A DNA stretch of 64,000 nt from contig CM063500.1 of the NCBI GenBank assembly GCA_032207245.1, forward strand, positions 19,205,234 through 19,269,233, written 5' to 3'. Shown here piece after piece: positions 12,761-25,879 of the stretch. A model generated the notes under the pieces. It did no database searches, was not told the DNA's origin, and saw nothing but the letters and a program-made list of their open reading frames with translations. Position 1 is the stretch's first letter. The number at the start of each line of letters is the position of its first letter. A program made the position numbers and the translations under genes. The stretch is from Pardosa pseudoannulata (lineage: Eukaryota > Arthropoda > Arachnida > Araneae > Lycosidae).

Positions 12761-13716
12761 CTGGTCCGGCGAAATTCCAAACTAAAACAAATAAATATTC
12801 GTGATCTAAGGAAGCATGTTTTCATTGTTATTTACACAATGAACCTGTTATTTCCTCATTTCTTTGAATTTCGGACAAAGCTAGTTTTCAATTAAAGAAC
12901 GCATTTACTCTATTTTCTGATATAACTTCCACTTTGGTATCTTCATAATAACGCTGTTATTAACTAAAAATAAATAAATAATAATAATACCAAATAAACG
13001 CAAAGATTTTGAGAACATATATTGTCTACAGAGCTGAACAAACAAGTCCAGAATAAATTACACGTGCAGTTTATCGCAGTTTTGAAGGTGTTTTTTCTTT
13101 TCTGTTTCTTTGATAACTATGCGGAATGCTTTCATGTTTGAATTTATCATGAATAGATCCTTGGAAAATAATAGCTTCTTTTATTGTCCAGCAGAAATGT
13201 TGGGTATATTTTATTGCATTCATTAGCTGATAATATCACTGCCAATGAAGTTATTTTTCACCAGATTGTTCAAGAAAATTGAGACCAAATTCTCTTTGTA
13301 CTCTGACTTGTTTTTACAGTATTCCAGTGCTGAAAAAAAAATACATAATAGATGACTATAGTCTCATATTTTAAATTTGTGTTGTTTATTAGAAAATTCC
13401 AACTTTAAAATACGCATGATAATGGTTTGAATTACCAGAACAACACCTTTAAGCATGAAAATGCATTTTTCGAATTTTATTAATTCTACAAAGCTATCCT
13501 TACGGCGATGACGCGTTGTGTAATTAAAATAATAAGCTGTCAAATGCTGAAAATAAATTTGCTGTGCCACAAATCACAGTTGAAATGAAATGAAATAGTA
13601 TGTAGTACTTGCCTTTTCTAGCTTTAGAATAAATTTTTAAAAAGTTTGTTTTGCTGATTAACAGTAGTAACAATGTTATACAAAATCAGATTAGTATTCC
13701 ACGGTTAATTAATCTG
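12761..13716. other. AT-rich sequence without recognised features
   Basis: No repeat or coding identity seen; a 68-codon minus frame at 13364 looks random. Confidence 0.5.
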
Positions 13717-15035
13717 TAACCCGTTTTAGAAGTAATAGCACGTGATATGAGAAATTGTAAATCGAGATAATTCGAGCTGCGTTGCGTTTTATGTTGCAAT
13801 AATTTTTCACACTCGAATGCAATTGAGAATTGAAAATAACAATGTGAAAAAAAAAACCAATCGTTTTATTGATATTTAGCATTTACATGAGATTGTAAGC
13901 TATAACACTTACTTATTCAAGTATAAAATATATTTTTTTTCTACTTATCACTTACGGCTTATCTCTTCTTTGTGAGCCGCTTTGCAACAGCGTATTCATA
14001 TTCAGATTCAATATATATTTTACTAAAGTATAATGTAAAATAAAATATAATTGTTAACTATTTTATTACTAAGCTCTGGCTGTAAAGACATCCTTGACTC
14101 GAGGCGTCACTTTATATAATTGAGATATGAAACATAAGGGTTTCATACCGGGTGGCCGTAATTACACTGACAGTGCTCACAGTGTTATGTAGCGCGATCT
14201 ATTTGCGAGAATGACGCCACATTTTGTAGGAAGATTAAACAAGACGGGGGACGAAGAATTCTGCCAAGAAACAAATTAGTCCCAAAAGTCACCGCTAGGG
14301 GATTATTTGGAGCTGTGTTATACAAAATAGAGTGTTAACAAATGCAAATTAATACGGAATAAAATTACCTTTTATTATGCACATTTTCTGATTTAGTTCA
14401 AGTGCAATATGGCAACACTTTTAAAAAAGCGCAACATCTACATAAACACCGATAAAGTCTCGTGATCTGCAATATCACGTAAGCTGAGCAGAAGAAGAAG
14501 TTTTTTATTCAAATTTCACGTTGCATCCATTGGCACAGTTAAGAATTTAATTTACGTATTGATTTGCATTTGTTAACTCTCTATTTTCTATTATACAGCG
14601 TCAAATTTTCCCCTAGCGGTGACTTTTGGAACTAATTTGTTTTTTCGCGGAATCTTTCATCCCCCGTCTTGTTAATTCTTTCTACAAGATGTGGCGTCAT
14701 TCTCGCAAATAGATCGCGCTACAGAACACTGTGAGCACTGTCAGTTTAATTATGGCCACCCGGTATTTGATACCTACGCAACTTGGGATGCCGCATCATA
14801 CTGTCAATTAGTAGATTGCCTAACTATTGAACAATATACTATTTTTACAATAATAATAATATTCTAAAAATTACAAATCATACCAATTGTATACATATCC
14901 AATATACTCAATTTTTGATTATTTTTGTATTTTTGTAATTTTCTTTGCAAGACAATGTTCTAAATTGTGTTTTTTACATTAAAAAATTGATTTTTTTGGC
15001 CGGCCTTTTTTAAAAAGAAACTGTGTATTAAGGGG
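13717..15035. mobile_element. TTAA-type element (left end degenerate), split by a foldback element
   Basis: The right end, CTGTGTATTAAGGGG followed by TTAA (15036-15039), and long stretches (13780-13960 and 14880-15035) are the reverse complement of the element at 16083-16721. The expected left end is only approximate (around TGTAACCCGTTTTAG). The 14145-14766 foldback element lies inside it. Confidence 0.7.
14145..14766. mobile_element. Foldback DNA element with arms of about 210 bp
   Basis: The left arm starts ATACCGGGTGGCCGTAATTA and the right arm ends TAATTATGGCCACCCGGTAT. The arms stay complementary through TGACAGTGCTCACAGTG, ATAGATCGCGCTA-type sequence, AAGACGGGGGA and CACCGCTAGGGG. The spacer is about 200 bp with no coding. 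Flanking pentamers TTTCA and TTTGA differ by one base and may be a decayed target duplication. Superfamily not identified. Confidence 0.8.
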
Positions 15036-15229
15036 TTAAGTACCACCATAGTTAAAACATTGAGAGAAAAAAGAACCAACTTAAGGGGTTACACACATAT
15101 GGAATATAACTAGTCTACAAAGTAAACATTATCTACATTTCAGTTTTTCTATTTTTTCTTAAAAATTTTTAATTTATACATTTAAAGTCTAGCGCTAATT
15201 AACTTTTGAAGAAAATTATTCTTTAACCT

Positions 15230-15280
15230 CTTAATGCACAGCTTTTTTTTTTTTTAAAAAAAAAAGGCCGGCGAACATCC
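15230..15280. repeat. Terminal fragment of the 16083-type TTAA element
   Basis: TTAACCTCTTAATGCACAGC followed by T-rich and A-rich tracts and GGCCGGC repeats the left end of the element at 16083. It runs directly into the SINE head. Confidence 0.6.
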
Positions 15281-15281
15281 A

Positions 15282-15357
15282 TGCCACTGTGGGATTCAAA
15301 CCCACGAACGCCGGTACCGAAGGCCAGCACCCTAACCAATCGGCAATCGTTCGGCCT
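15282..15357 (-). repeat. tRNA-derived SINE head
   Basis: On the minus strand this carries a box A-like TTGGTTAGGGTGCTGGCC and a box B-like GGGTTTGAATCCCAC at tRNA-like spacing. The same module recurs at 20790 and 41910. It lacks a proper acceptor stem and CCA, so it is a SINE promoter region and not a working tRNA gene. Confidence 0.75.
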
Positions 15358-15599
15358 CAATTTTGATTCACTTAAAATGTTTCAAGTGCATCAGTGTTGC
15401 GCATAATGTGACAATTTTTATCTTTAGGATCATTTTTAAACTTTAGAGCAACAGTTAATTTTATCATGAACATAAAGTAATGATTTTTAGAGTAATGGCC
15501 TAAGAATATCAAATTCAGGAGGAAAAATAAATGTATAAATAGTCTTTTTTTTTTAATCTTTACTAAATTGAATGTTTATTAAAATCGGATTCATATTTA

Positions 15600-16075
15600 A
15601 TTTCTGGAGTTTAATTTACCGACAACAAAAATAAAAAGGGAAAAGTTTTTCTGTTACAAGATTTTTGTTTCCTTAGTTGAAAATGGAGGTAATTTTGCAG
15701 GGAATGTTGCGGATTTTTGTGATTGTGGTCTGATAAATAGGCATAAGGCCATCTGTGGGCTTGATCCAAGCTCCCTAGTTGTGTAACGGTACATTTAGAA
15801 CGTTCTGTTTGCCCGTGTTCGACTTTTTGCAAGGTACAGCTAACGAAACTTTTTGCTTTTGCAATAATGCGATTTGTCACTACGCAGAGGTTGTATAAGA
15901 CTGTCTTGAAAGATATCAGTCTGATAGCCTGACCAGTACAATTCCCTGACCAGAATCCCAATGAAATGTATGGAGTGGGGAGACGTATTTTTGTTTTCTG
16001 TCACAGACAAAGAAACCCTCATCCTTGCAGCGAGAGAAGAATAGAATAACTTGTTTCAAAAAGTCTGGATCGTGT
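15600..16075 (-). other. Unassigned sequence with a 116-codon frame
   Basis: Between the SINE head and the TTAA element at 16083. The minus frame 15611-15961 (starting MGFWSGNCTGQAIRLISFKT) is the longest non-microsatellite frame outside the homeobox exon. It has no domain I recognise and no visible splice context. It may be a relic of an unidentified mobile element. Confidence 0.25.
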
Positions 16076-16082
16076 TGTTTAA

Positions 16083-16721
16083 CCCCTTAATACACGGTTT
16101 TTTTTTTGTTTTTTTTTTAAGGCTGGCCAAAAAAATCAATTTTTTAATGTAAAAAACACAATTTAGAACGTTATCTTACCCAAAAAATTACAAAAATACA
16201 AAAATTATCAAAATTTTCATTGCATTTTTGGATTTTGATAACATTGCAGAAAATAGTCGAATACTGTAATATTACACTCACATCGACTTTTTTTATCTTT
16301 CTTTTCGAATTCCCATTTCAGAATAAATATTATTATCAGTAAATATATTTATTTATATTTTTAAAACATAAATAATAACAATACTAGTATTTATAAAATT
16401 AATCAAAATTTTCTTTTGTGTGATATATTTCGAAACAAGGTATATAAACAAGGAAAAGATATGTCGTAAGTGATAAGTGGAAAAAATATACATATTTTAT
16501 CCTTGAATATGTAAGTGTTATAGCTTACAATCCCATGTAAATGATAAATATCAATAAACCGATTGGTTTTTTCCTTTCATATTGTTATTTTCAATTTTTG
16601 ATTGCATTCGAGTGTGAAAAATTATAGCAACTAAAGTACAACGCCACTCGAATTATCTCGAGTGTGCAGAGTTCGGTCAGTTTAGAGCGCTCGAGTTAAC
16701 TCGAGCGTGCTCGTTAAGGGG
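16083..16721. mobile_element. TTAA-flanked, piggyBac-type MITE
   Basis: Ends CCCCTTAATACACGG and CTCGTTAAGGGG share an 8-bp inverted repeat, flanked by TTAA (16079-16082 and 16722-16725). Palindromic CTCGAGTTAACTCGAG lies close to the right end. 639 bp without coding capacity. A reversed relative occupies 13717-15035. Confidence 0.88.
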
Positions 16722-17159
16722 TTAAAGCTTGTTTACTGTTAAGATTTATGTTTATCCAGGCTATTACTAAAGGCTTCCCCCGTAAAAATTGACACACTTC
16801 CGGTCGACATTTCCGGTTGAAATAAAGAAAACGGTGATTCTTTTTATACCATTTGAATGCAATAACCTTAAAATGAATATGACATACTCTTGCATGTCAC
16901 AGTAACCAATGATATATCGTGATACCATGTACTTACTGTATAAATATTTCGCATGTCGAACAAGATGGAAATGTGTATCCTTAACACTGAAAGATGGTAC
17001 GAAAAGAATAAATCTTGTCTTGTATTTAAAAAGAGCTTTTAGAAAGACAGCAGACAAATGTCTTGACATCTCTCAGTTCTTGCCTACACCACCTGTCATG
17101 ATGTCGTTGTATTTGAAAGTCAAATATTTTCATAAATTTAACCACTTCACCAACTTCGC

Positions 17160-17560
17160 TCTTTAATATTCATATCTTAACACGTGAAGAAGTGTTCATG
17201 GGGGCCCCGTCTTTGTTAAACATATCTGCCGAATAATTCGACACATCTTGTCAGCTCTCAACCACTCACGAGAGGCCATAAATACATTTCACACCTGTTA
17301 TCCCCCCTCCCCTCTTTCTCGTTCCTTCTATTAGAGCTGTCATATCGCAAGGAGGATGAAATGAATGCACCCCTCGGTAATTTTCTTGGCTCGTTATTCA
17401 AGAAGCTCGATGCACAAAAAAGCGTGATGAGTGTTAGCTGGCGAAAATTAGAGGTTTAGAAACTATCTTGTTTTGGCCACGGCTGATTAGAAACAAGGAG
17501 ACGACAGATTTGCGGATAGACCTGTTGAAGAGCTATAGACGAGCAAAGGAAGAGAGTGAA
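17160..17560. other. GC-balanced single-copy stretch, candidate regulatory element
   Basis: Contains CATGGGGGCCCCGTC, CTCACGAGAGGCCATAAATA and a pyrimidine tract CCCCCCTCCCCTCTTTCTCG. No repeat family seen, no coding recognised. Confidence 0.35.
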
Positions 17561-20500
17561 GTCTGGCTGTGATTAATGGTAGATACTTGCCTCATGCTTT
17601 GCCGTCCCTTCTTTGGTATGGGTCAACGGGTTCACCAAGAGGGAGTCTGACCAGATATTTAACCGCAGTTAAACTTCCTTTGCTTTTCCTCCTTGGATTT
17701 CACCTCAAATTTGCAAAAGGATCACCTGAATATTTCTCTTTAATATACATTTCATTTGTATCCCTCAGTTGAGAGAATCGTACAATTAAAAACAACAAAC
17801 CTGACTACAAAACATATTTAGACATATTAGAAAGATTGTTTTCAACTATGAAAAAGATTAAAAGTATTTCTTCCCAATAGAACTGGTCACAAAAAGTTCA
17901 CAAATTTAACATAACTTTTGGAGCATCATTTTAAAAAGGAGCGTAGGGTGAGCCAGCTGGCTCCCTAAAATTAAATTTTACCACATATAATATTAAGAAT
18001 TTCAAAATTAATTAAAGGATAGTGGACAGTGAACTAAATGCTAGAACTTAATCTGGAATTTCACTTTAGTGGGTGTACATATATATAGTTTCTTGCAATG
18101 TTATGTTCTTAATTTTTTCTTACATAACTTCATGCTGTTTCTTTCATTATAGCAAATAAAAATATTGGAAGCAGTGCGTGATAAGCTTTTAAACATATTT
18201 ATACTTAAAATGGATTAACACATAGCCTGTGGGATATATTTGAGAAAAAGTGTAAAAATGGAAAAAAATTTCCTCTTTAATTTTGTTTGTTATTATCCTC
18301 TTAATGTTAGAAACAAATTATTTTTGAAAAAAGATTCTAAATGAAATAACAAATATTTTCAATGTTTTCACATATATGGGAAATGTTAATGGATAACAGT
18401 AATTTTTGCTCAAATGACAACAAAATAAATCAAATGACATAATTTTTTTGGATAAATATAATAAACAAATACAACATTATTATCTATATCAATTGTCATG
18501 AATTCCATGTCCTTCAGATTCCTTTGAACTTCAACCAATTTCAAGCTTCAACCAATTTCGAACTTCACGGAATTGAAATACCGTTTTATCTTTTGCCCGA
18601 ACTCAGGTCTGGCATTCCAAAACTGGCACATTTGTGTTGCCCGAATTGAATTCGGGCCTCACATACAAGGGAACCAAAATAAACCATTGTTGCAGGATAG
18701 CAATCAACAAGATAATGATGGCGAACAGGAAATTTTAAATCATTAACTTTAAACCCAAGGACATTAGGATATTACTTTTCTTTAAATACTCTCTCTCTCT
18801 CTTCCTTTATTTAATTATTTATTTATTTATTATGGTCGTTGAATACAACTTTTACATGAATGTTATTGCTATACTAGCATATAGACCGTCAAATGACGGG
18901 ATCAGTAAAAGTTTTAATTTTCCAGAATTGTAAAGTACCCTATGAGTCAGGTAAAAAATGGTTTGCTTTTTGGCTGAGAATTATCTTGCAACAAAAAATA
19001 ATCGATGATTAAATTAAAAATTATCATATATGTACCTAATCTATTATTTAAGCAAAGTTTAAAAGAAAATTTCTTACGTAATGTCTAAATTCAGTGATAA
19101 AACGTACGAAAGTTATGCAGACGATATTTAAATAATTGAAAATAAGAAATGATTAAATGAGATGGTTAAAGGAATGACGTCATAATGCTAGAAAAAATTT
19201 ATTTTTACTTATTTATTATGTGATAAATTTAATAGCCTGCTCTTAACCGGAGAAAATAGGGCTTGAAATAATGGCATTAAATGCTCGAAAAGGTGGAAAG
19301 AGGTGAATTTCGAACGTTTTAAAGACGACAGTATTTTTTGTTGTGATATGAAGCATATTTATAAGAATTTATTTTAGAATCGGATAGATAGTTTAGAAGA
19401 ATGTAAACTTTACTCGTTTTGAACTTTGCTAAACCTAACTTATCAGGAATCCAATATGGATGCCTCTACCAATCCAAGTCCAACCGCTTCATAAATTGGA
19501 GGACAGACATACAGATAACTTAGGCTATGGGATTATCTATTAACGTAGACTGAAACAGGAGCTAAAGTTGTATTTAAAAGTTGTTTTTTTTTACGGCATG
19601 TCTAAGAGTATTTCAAATAACTAAAAATCAGTTTCAAATTTTAACCACCCTTTAAGTGAAACGTCACTGTGATTAACTTGAGATTACCATAAAAATGCCA
19701 GCCTGCAAGGGGAGGGGGGGAAGGAATTGAATAAAATGGCAAAACTACAACGAAATTCTCCCACATAATCCTGTAATGAATGAGCATGGGTTAGAACATT
19801 TCCCCTTCCGCTCAAAGTAATTGCGTTCTTTCCCATCCATCTCCATTAAACAACTTCCCCTCAACTTGCTTTCATGTGCCGAAAGCACTCCATGATTTGG
19901 TCGTGATTTATACAAAATGTATACTTGGCTATCCGTAGAGAATATGAATTCAAATATTTACTTCAGCTCGAGATCTGTTATTTAAATACATATATTAAGC
20001 TTTTAGTAGTCATAAATATTCAAGAAAAGAACAAGAAAAAAATACCTCAGCCCTTAAATTACACAAGAAATTTGTAAAGCAGTCATACATGTTTCGCCTT
20101 TACTTTACGTTTATACGTTCATTATCCATAACATACCTCAGTATAAGCCCTTTTTTTAATGATCAAAAGTCCATTTTTGACATAAAGTTACTTAATGGTA
20201 ACAGTGAATGCAATGAGCTATATAATTTTTATCCCCCCCCCCAAAAAAAAACCCTCAAAATTTTTATCATTTTGTCAAGAAAAATTTACGTAGTTAAAGC
20301 AATTACAAATACCTTTAAAGTGTGTATGTCCACTTACCTCAAATATATATAATATCAAATATATAATATTTAGTTCAACAATTATTCCACATAATTATTC
20401 TCTTAACTAATACTAAAAAGTGATCACATTATAAACTTAAGTCAATTTCATATATCAAAAACATAAAATAAGCACATTAATAATATAAAATCTCCTAATA

Positions 20501-20690
20501 CAATACTTAAAGGTTTAATATAATATTTAATTAATATGGCATTCTTAATGCTCACAAAATAATGATTATTATAATTTTACACCATATAATTTTAGTAATT
20601 TGTTTGTGCTTGATCAAATATACTGTTTTGTAAATTACTGCTCATGTCGGAAAACAACTTTAAACACTCAAAACAGTAACGTTCTTTTTG
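17561..20690. other. Mostly unique AT-rich sequence
   Basis: Apart from the retroelement relic at 18871-19165, I see only a CT run near 18790, a small hairpin GGTGAGCCAGCTGGCTCCCT near 17947, and homopolymer C/A at 20235-20250. Confidence 0.45.
18871..19165 (-). repeat. Internally deleted copy of the BEL/Pao-like relic
   Basis: Matches the family at 35815 (reversed) and 62905 at both ends: ACTAGCATATAGACCGTC at the left and GACGATATTTAAATAATTGA at the right. It lacks the central 250-300 bp coding part. The TTAA at the motif CTATTATTTAAGCAAAG is uninterrupted. Confidence 0.75.
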
Positions 20691-20870
20691 TTTGGTTTGG
20701 ATTGCTACGGTCGACAATTTTGTCACATGAGGGATAGTGAGACCGGGACCTACTGTTTAAAGCCGATTTCGAACATCTACAAACAACCATGCCTCCAGAG
20801 GAATTCGAACCCACGAACTCCGGTACCAAAGCGCAGCCCTCTACCATTCGTGCATCGATAGGCAGTAATG
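20691..20870 (-). repeat. tRNA-derived SINE
   Basis: The minus-strand head has the box B-like GGGTTCGAATTCC. It is followed by a body (GTAGGTCCCGGTCTCACTAT and CAAAATTGTCGACCG-type sequence) shared with 41812-41985 and, in part, with 58920-58985. Confidence 0.75.
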
Positions 20871-21129
20871 TTCCTTGAAATACCTAAGTGATTAAAACGT
20901 CTTCCGGTGTACAAATAAAAATATTCAGCATTCCAATTGTGAATACCTCTCTTTGTAAATAGTATCTGAATGGGCTTTCGCCGTAAACCATTTAATTTCA
21001 GGGTATGGGGGCTTGAAAAAGTTTGCATTGAATATAGATAATTATTTGGAGGAAGGAGGTGGAAAAACTATTGGTCTATTAGAAACAGGATAGACAATCC
21101 TGGAAGCGACAGATGTCTGAACAGTTGTT

Positions 21130-23790
21130 GAAATATTTAAAACTGTTGAAACAGTTTTAAATCTTTAGAACTATTTGTTAGAAGTCTTGAACAAGAGTAC
21201 AAACAGATCGATATGTGGCAGTAACTGTACACTGTACCAGGAACTCTACCGCTTGTCAGTTACGTTCAAAGTTTGAAGGCGTCACTAAAACTAGTGTACT
21301 ACGGCATATTTTATACAGAAGGCAGAATTAAAAAGGCCGTTGTGTTAAAAAGTCTAGGATGTGTGCTTCCCTGCTTTCTCAATAAAACTATTGCTCTATA
21401 ATTGGTGCAAAGAACATTAAAACCATAGTTAACACCAATGGACCCATGTTCTATTTAGAGACAAATCAATGCTTACTTTTGCATCCAATTTTATATCTAG
21501 GGGAAGCCAGGAACGCGAAATATTCCTTCAGACGTTATGGAACTTGAATGTTTTGATACTTATGTAACAGTTGGATAGTTGTTAAGTACATTGAAGATGT
21601 TAATGTTTGTAGAAATAAAATTAGAAGTTTTAGATCTTTAGAACTGTTTGTTAGGAGACCTGAATGAGGTCATAAACAGCTCTCAAGATCGATATAGGGC
21701 AATAACTGTACACTCTACTGCTTGTCAGTTACGTTCAAAGTTTGAAGGCGTCACTAAAATTAGTGTACCACGGCATATTTTATACAGAAGGCAGAATTAA
21801 AAAGGCCGTTGTGTTAAAAAGCCTAGGATATGTGCTTCACTGCTTTCTCAATAAAACGATTGCTCTATAATTGGTGCAAAGAACATTAAAACCATAGTTA
21901 ACACCAATGGACCCATGTTCTATTTAGAGACAAGTAAAAGCTTACTTTAGCATTCAATTTTACATCTGAGGGAAGCCAGGAACGCGAAATATTCCTTCAG
22001 ACGTTATGGAACGAGAACGTTTTGATAGTTGTGGGACAATTAATAGTTATGTGACAATTAATAGTAATGTTTGATAGTTATGTGACAGTTAAGCACATTT
22101 AAGATATTAATGTTTGTAGAAATAAAGTTAGAACAGTTTTAGATCATTAGAACTGTTTGTTAGAAGGCCTGAATGAGGTCATAAACAGCTCTCAAGATCG
22201 ATAAGTGGCAATAACTGTACACAGTACCAGGAACTCTACTGCTTGTCAGTTACGTTCAAAGTTTGAAGGCTTCACTAAAACTAATCTACCACGGCATATT
22301 TTATACAGTAGTCAGAATTAAAAAGGCCATTGTGTTTTAAAAAGCCTACGATGTGTGTTTCGCTGCTTTCTTAATAAAAAGTTTGCTCTATAATTGGTGC
22401 AAATAACGTTAAAATCATAGTTAACACCAATGTACCCATTTTCTATTTAGTAACAAGTCAATGCTTACTTTTGCATCCAATTTTACATCTGGGGGAAGCC
22501 AGGAACGCGAAATATCCCTTTAGACGTTATGGAACGTCAAATGTTTTGATAGTTATATGACAGTTGGATAGTTGTTAACACATTGAAGATGTTAATAATT
22601 GTAGAAATAAAATTGGGACAGTTTTAGATCTTTAGAAATGTTTGTTAGGAGGCCTGAATGAGGTCATAAACAGCTCTCAAGATCGATATATGGCAATAAC
22701 TACACATTCTACCAGGAACTCTACTGCTTGTCAGTTACGTACAAAGATTGACGGCGTCACCAAAATTAGTGTACTACGTCATATTTTATACAGAAGGCAG
22801 AATTAAAAAGGCCGTTGTGTTAAGAAGCCTATGATGTGTGCTTCACTGCTTTCTCAATAAAACTATTGCTCTATAATTGGTGCAAAGAACATTAAAACCA
22901 TAGTTAACACCAATGGACCCATGTTCTATTTAGTGACAAGTCAATGCTTACTTTTGCATCAAATTTTACATCCGGGGGAAGGTAGGAACACGAAACATTC
23001 CTTCAGACGTTATGAAACGTACACGTTTTGATAGTTATGTGACAGTTGGATAGTTGTTAAGCACATTGAAAGTGTTAATGTTTGTAGAAATAACCATAGT
23101 TAACACCATGTTCTATTTAATGACAAGTCAATACTTACTTTTGCATCAAATTTTACATCTGGGGAAGCTAGGAACACGAAATATTCCTTCAGACGTTATA
23201 GAACGCAAACGTTTTGACAGTTCCGTGACAGTTGAATAGTTGTTAAGCACACTGAAGATGTTAATGTTTGTAGAAATAAAATTAGAACAGTTTTAGATAT
23301 TTAGAACTGTTTGTTAGGAAGCCTGAATAAGATGAACGAAGTCATAAACAGCTCTCAAGATCGATATGTAGCAATAACTATACACTGTATCAAGAAAGCT
23401 ACTGCTTGTCAGTTAAGTTCAAAGTTTGAAGGTGTCACTAGAACTAGTGATATACGGCATATTTTATAGAGAAGCCAGAATTAAAAAGCCGTTGTGTTAA
23501 AAAGCCTACGATGTGTGTTTCACTGCTTTCTCAATAAAACGATTGCTCTATAATTAGTGCAAATAACCTTAAAACCATAGTTAACGCCAATGGACCCATG
23601 TTCTATTTAGTGACAAGTAAAAGCTTACTTTAGCATTCAATTTTATATCTGGGGGAAGACAAGAACGTGAAATATTCCTTCAGACATTATGGAACGTGAA
23701 CATTTTGATACTTATGTAACAGTTCGACAGTTGTTAAGCACATTGAAGATGTTAATGTTTATAGAAATAAAATCAGAATGAATTCAATAA
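21130..23790. repeat. Tandem array, five units of about 485 bp plus a partial
   Basis: Units share CTGCTTGTCAGTTACGTTCA, GGCATATTTTATACAGAAGG, ACCATAGTTAACACCAATGG and GAAATATTCCTTCAGACG. The marker TTTGTTAGAAG/GG starts near 21173, 21646, 22155, 22640 and 23308; a partial unit occupies about 23090-23280. No frame survives across units. Confidence 0.93.
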
Positions 23791-25250
<1,460 letters not shown>

Positions 25251-25879
25251 TATACATACTATATTGAAAAAATATAATGAATCACAACTATTCATATTCA
25301 GTCTTATGTAATTTTTAACAGTTTTTCTTATTAATGCCACATTAAGGCATTTACACTATAATCTACAAAACATATGAAAAATATCATAATAGCTTTATCT
25401 AAGTTATTTTCTATAATATTTTAAAAATTAATAACAAGCAATCATTTTCCGTATTGTATATCGGCTTCCTGTCTGGTGTACTCTATGGGAAGTATTTTGA
25501 GACAGAGCCTATCTTCTAAAATAGCTTCAACTTATTACGTTAGACTAGATTTAATATATAGCTAAATGAGAGAGAAATTTAAACGAATAAATATAAGAAA
25601 AGTTTTTAATGTTAACTTTACTATTAAATTCATTGGGCAGATACTACATTACTTACTTCTAAGCCTTAACCGTATTTTAATCTTTTTGTTATTATAAAAT
25701 CACATTGTGTTATGGTACTCAATAGGCGTATACATACATAAAAAAACCTGTAGTTTCACTGAAGTATCATTCATAAAAAACAATGTCTTTCCTCTTGGTC
25801 CCCCTCCGAACATAATTTCTGACTACGCTGCTGAATATTGCCATGTTATAATTCAGATATTCTGAAAAATCATTGCATT

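Noticed and set aside
15282..15357. Possible tRNA gene
   Set aside because: Box A and box B are tRNA-like, but the acceptor stem does not pair and similar heads recur with a shared SINE body.
20089..20352. 87-codon plus frame
   Set aside because: Runs through homopolymer tracts (CCCCCCCC, AAAAAAAA) and looks random.
23054..23239. 61-codon plus-strand frame
   Set aside because: Lies inside the 485-bp tandem array; other units do not keep the frame.
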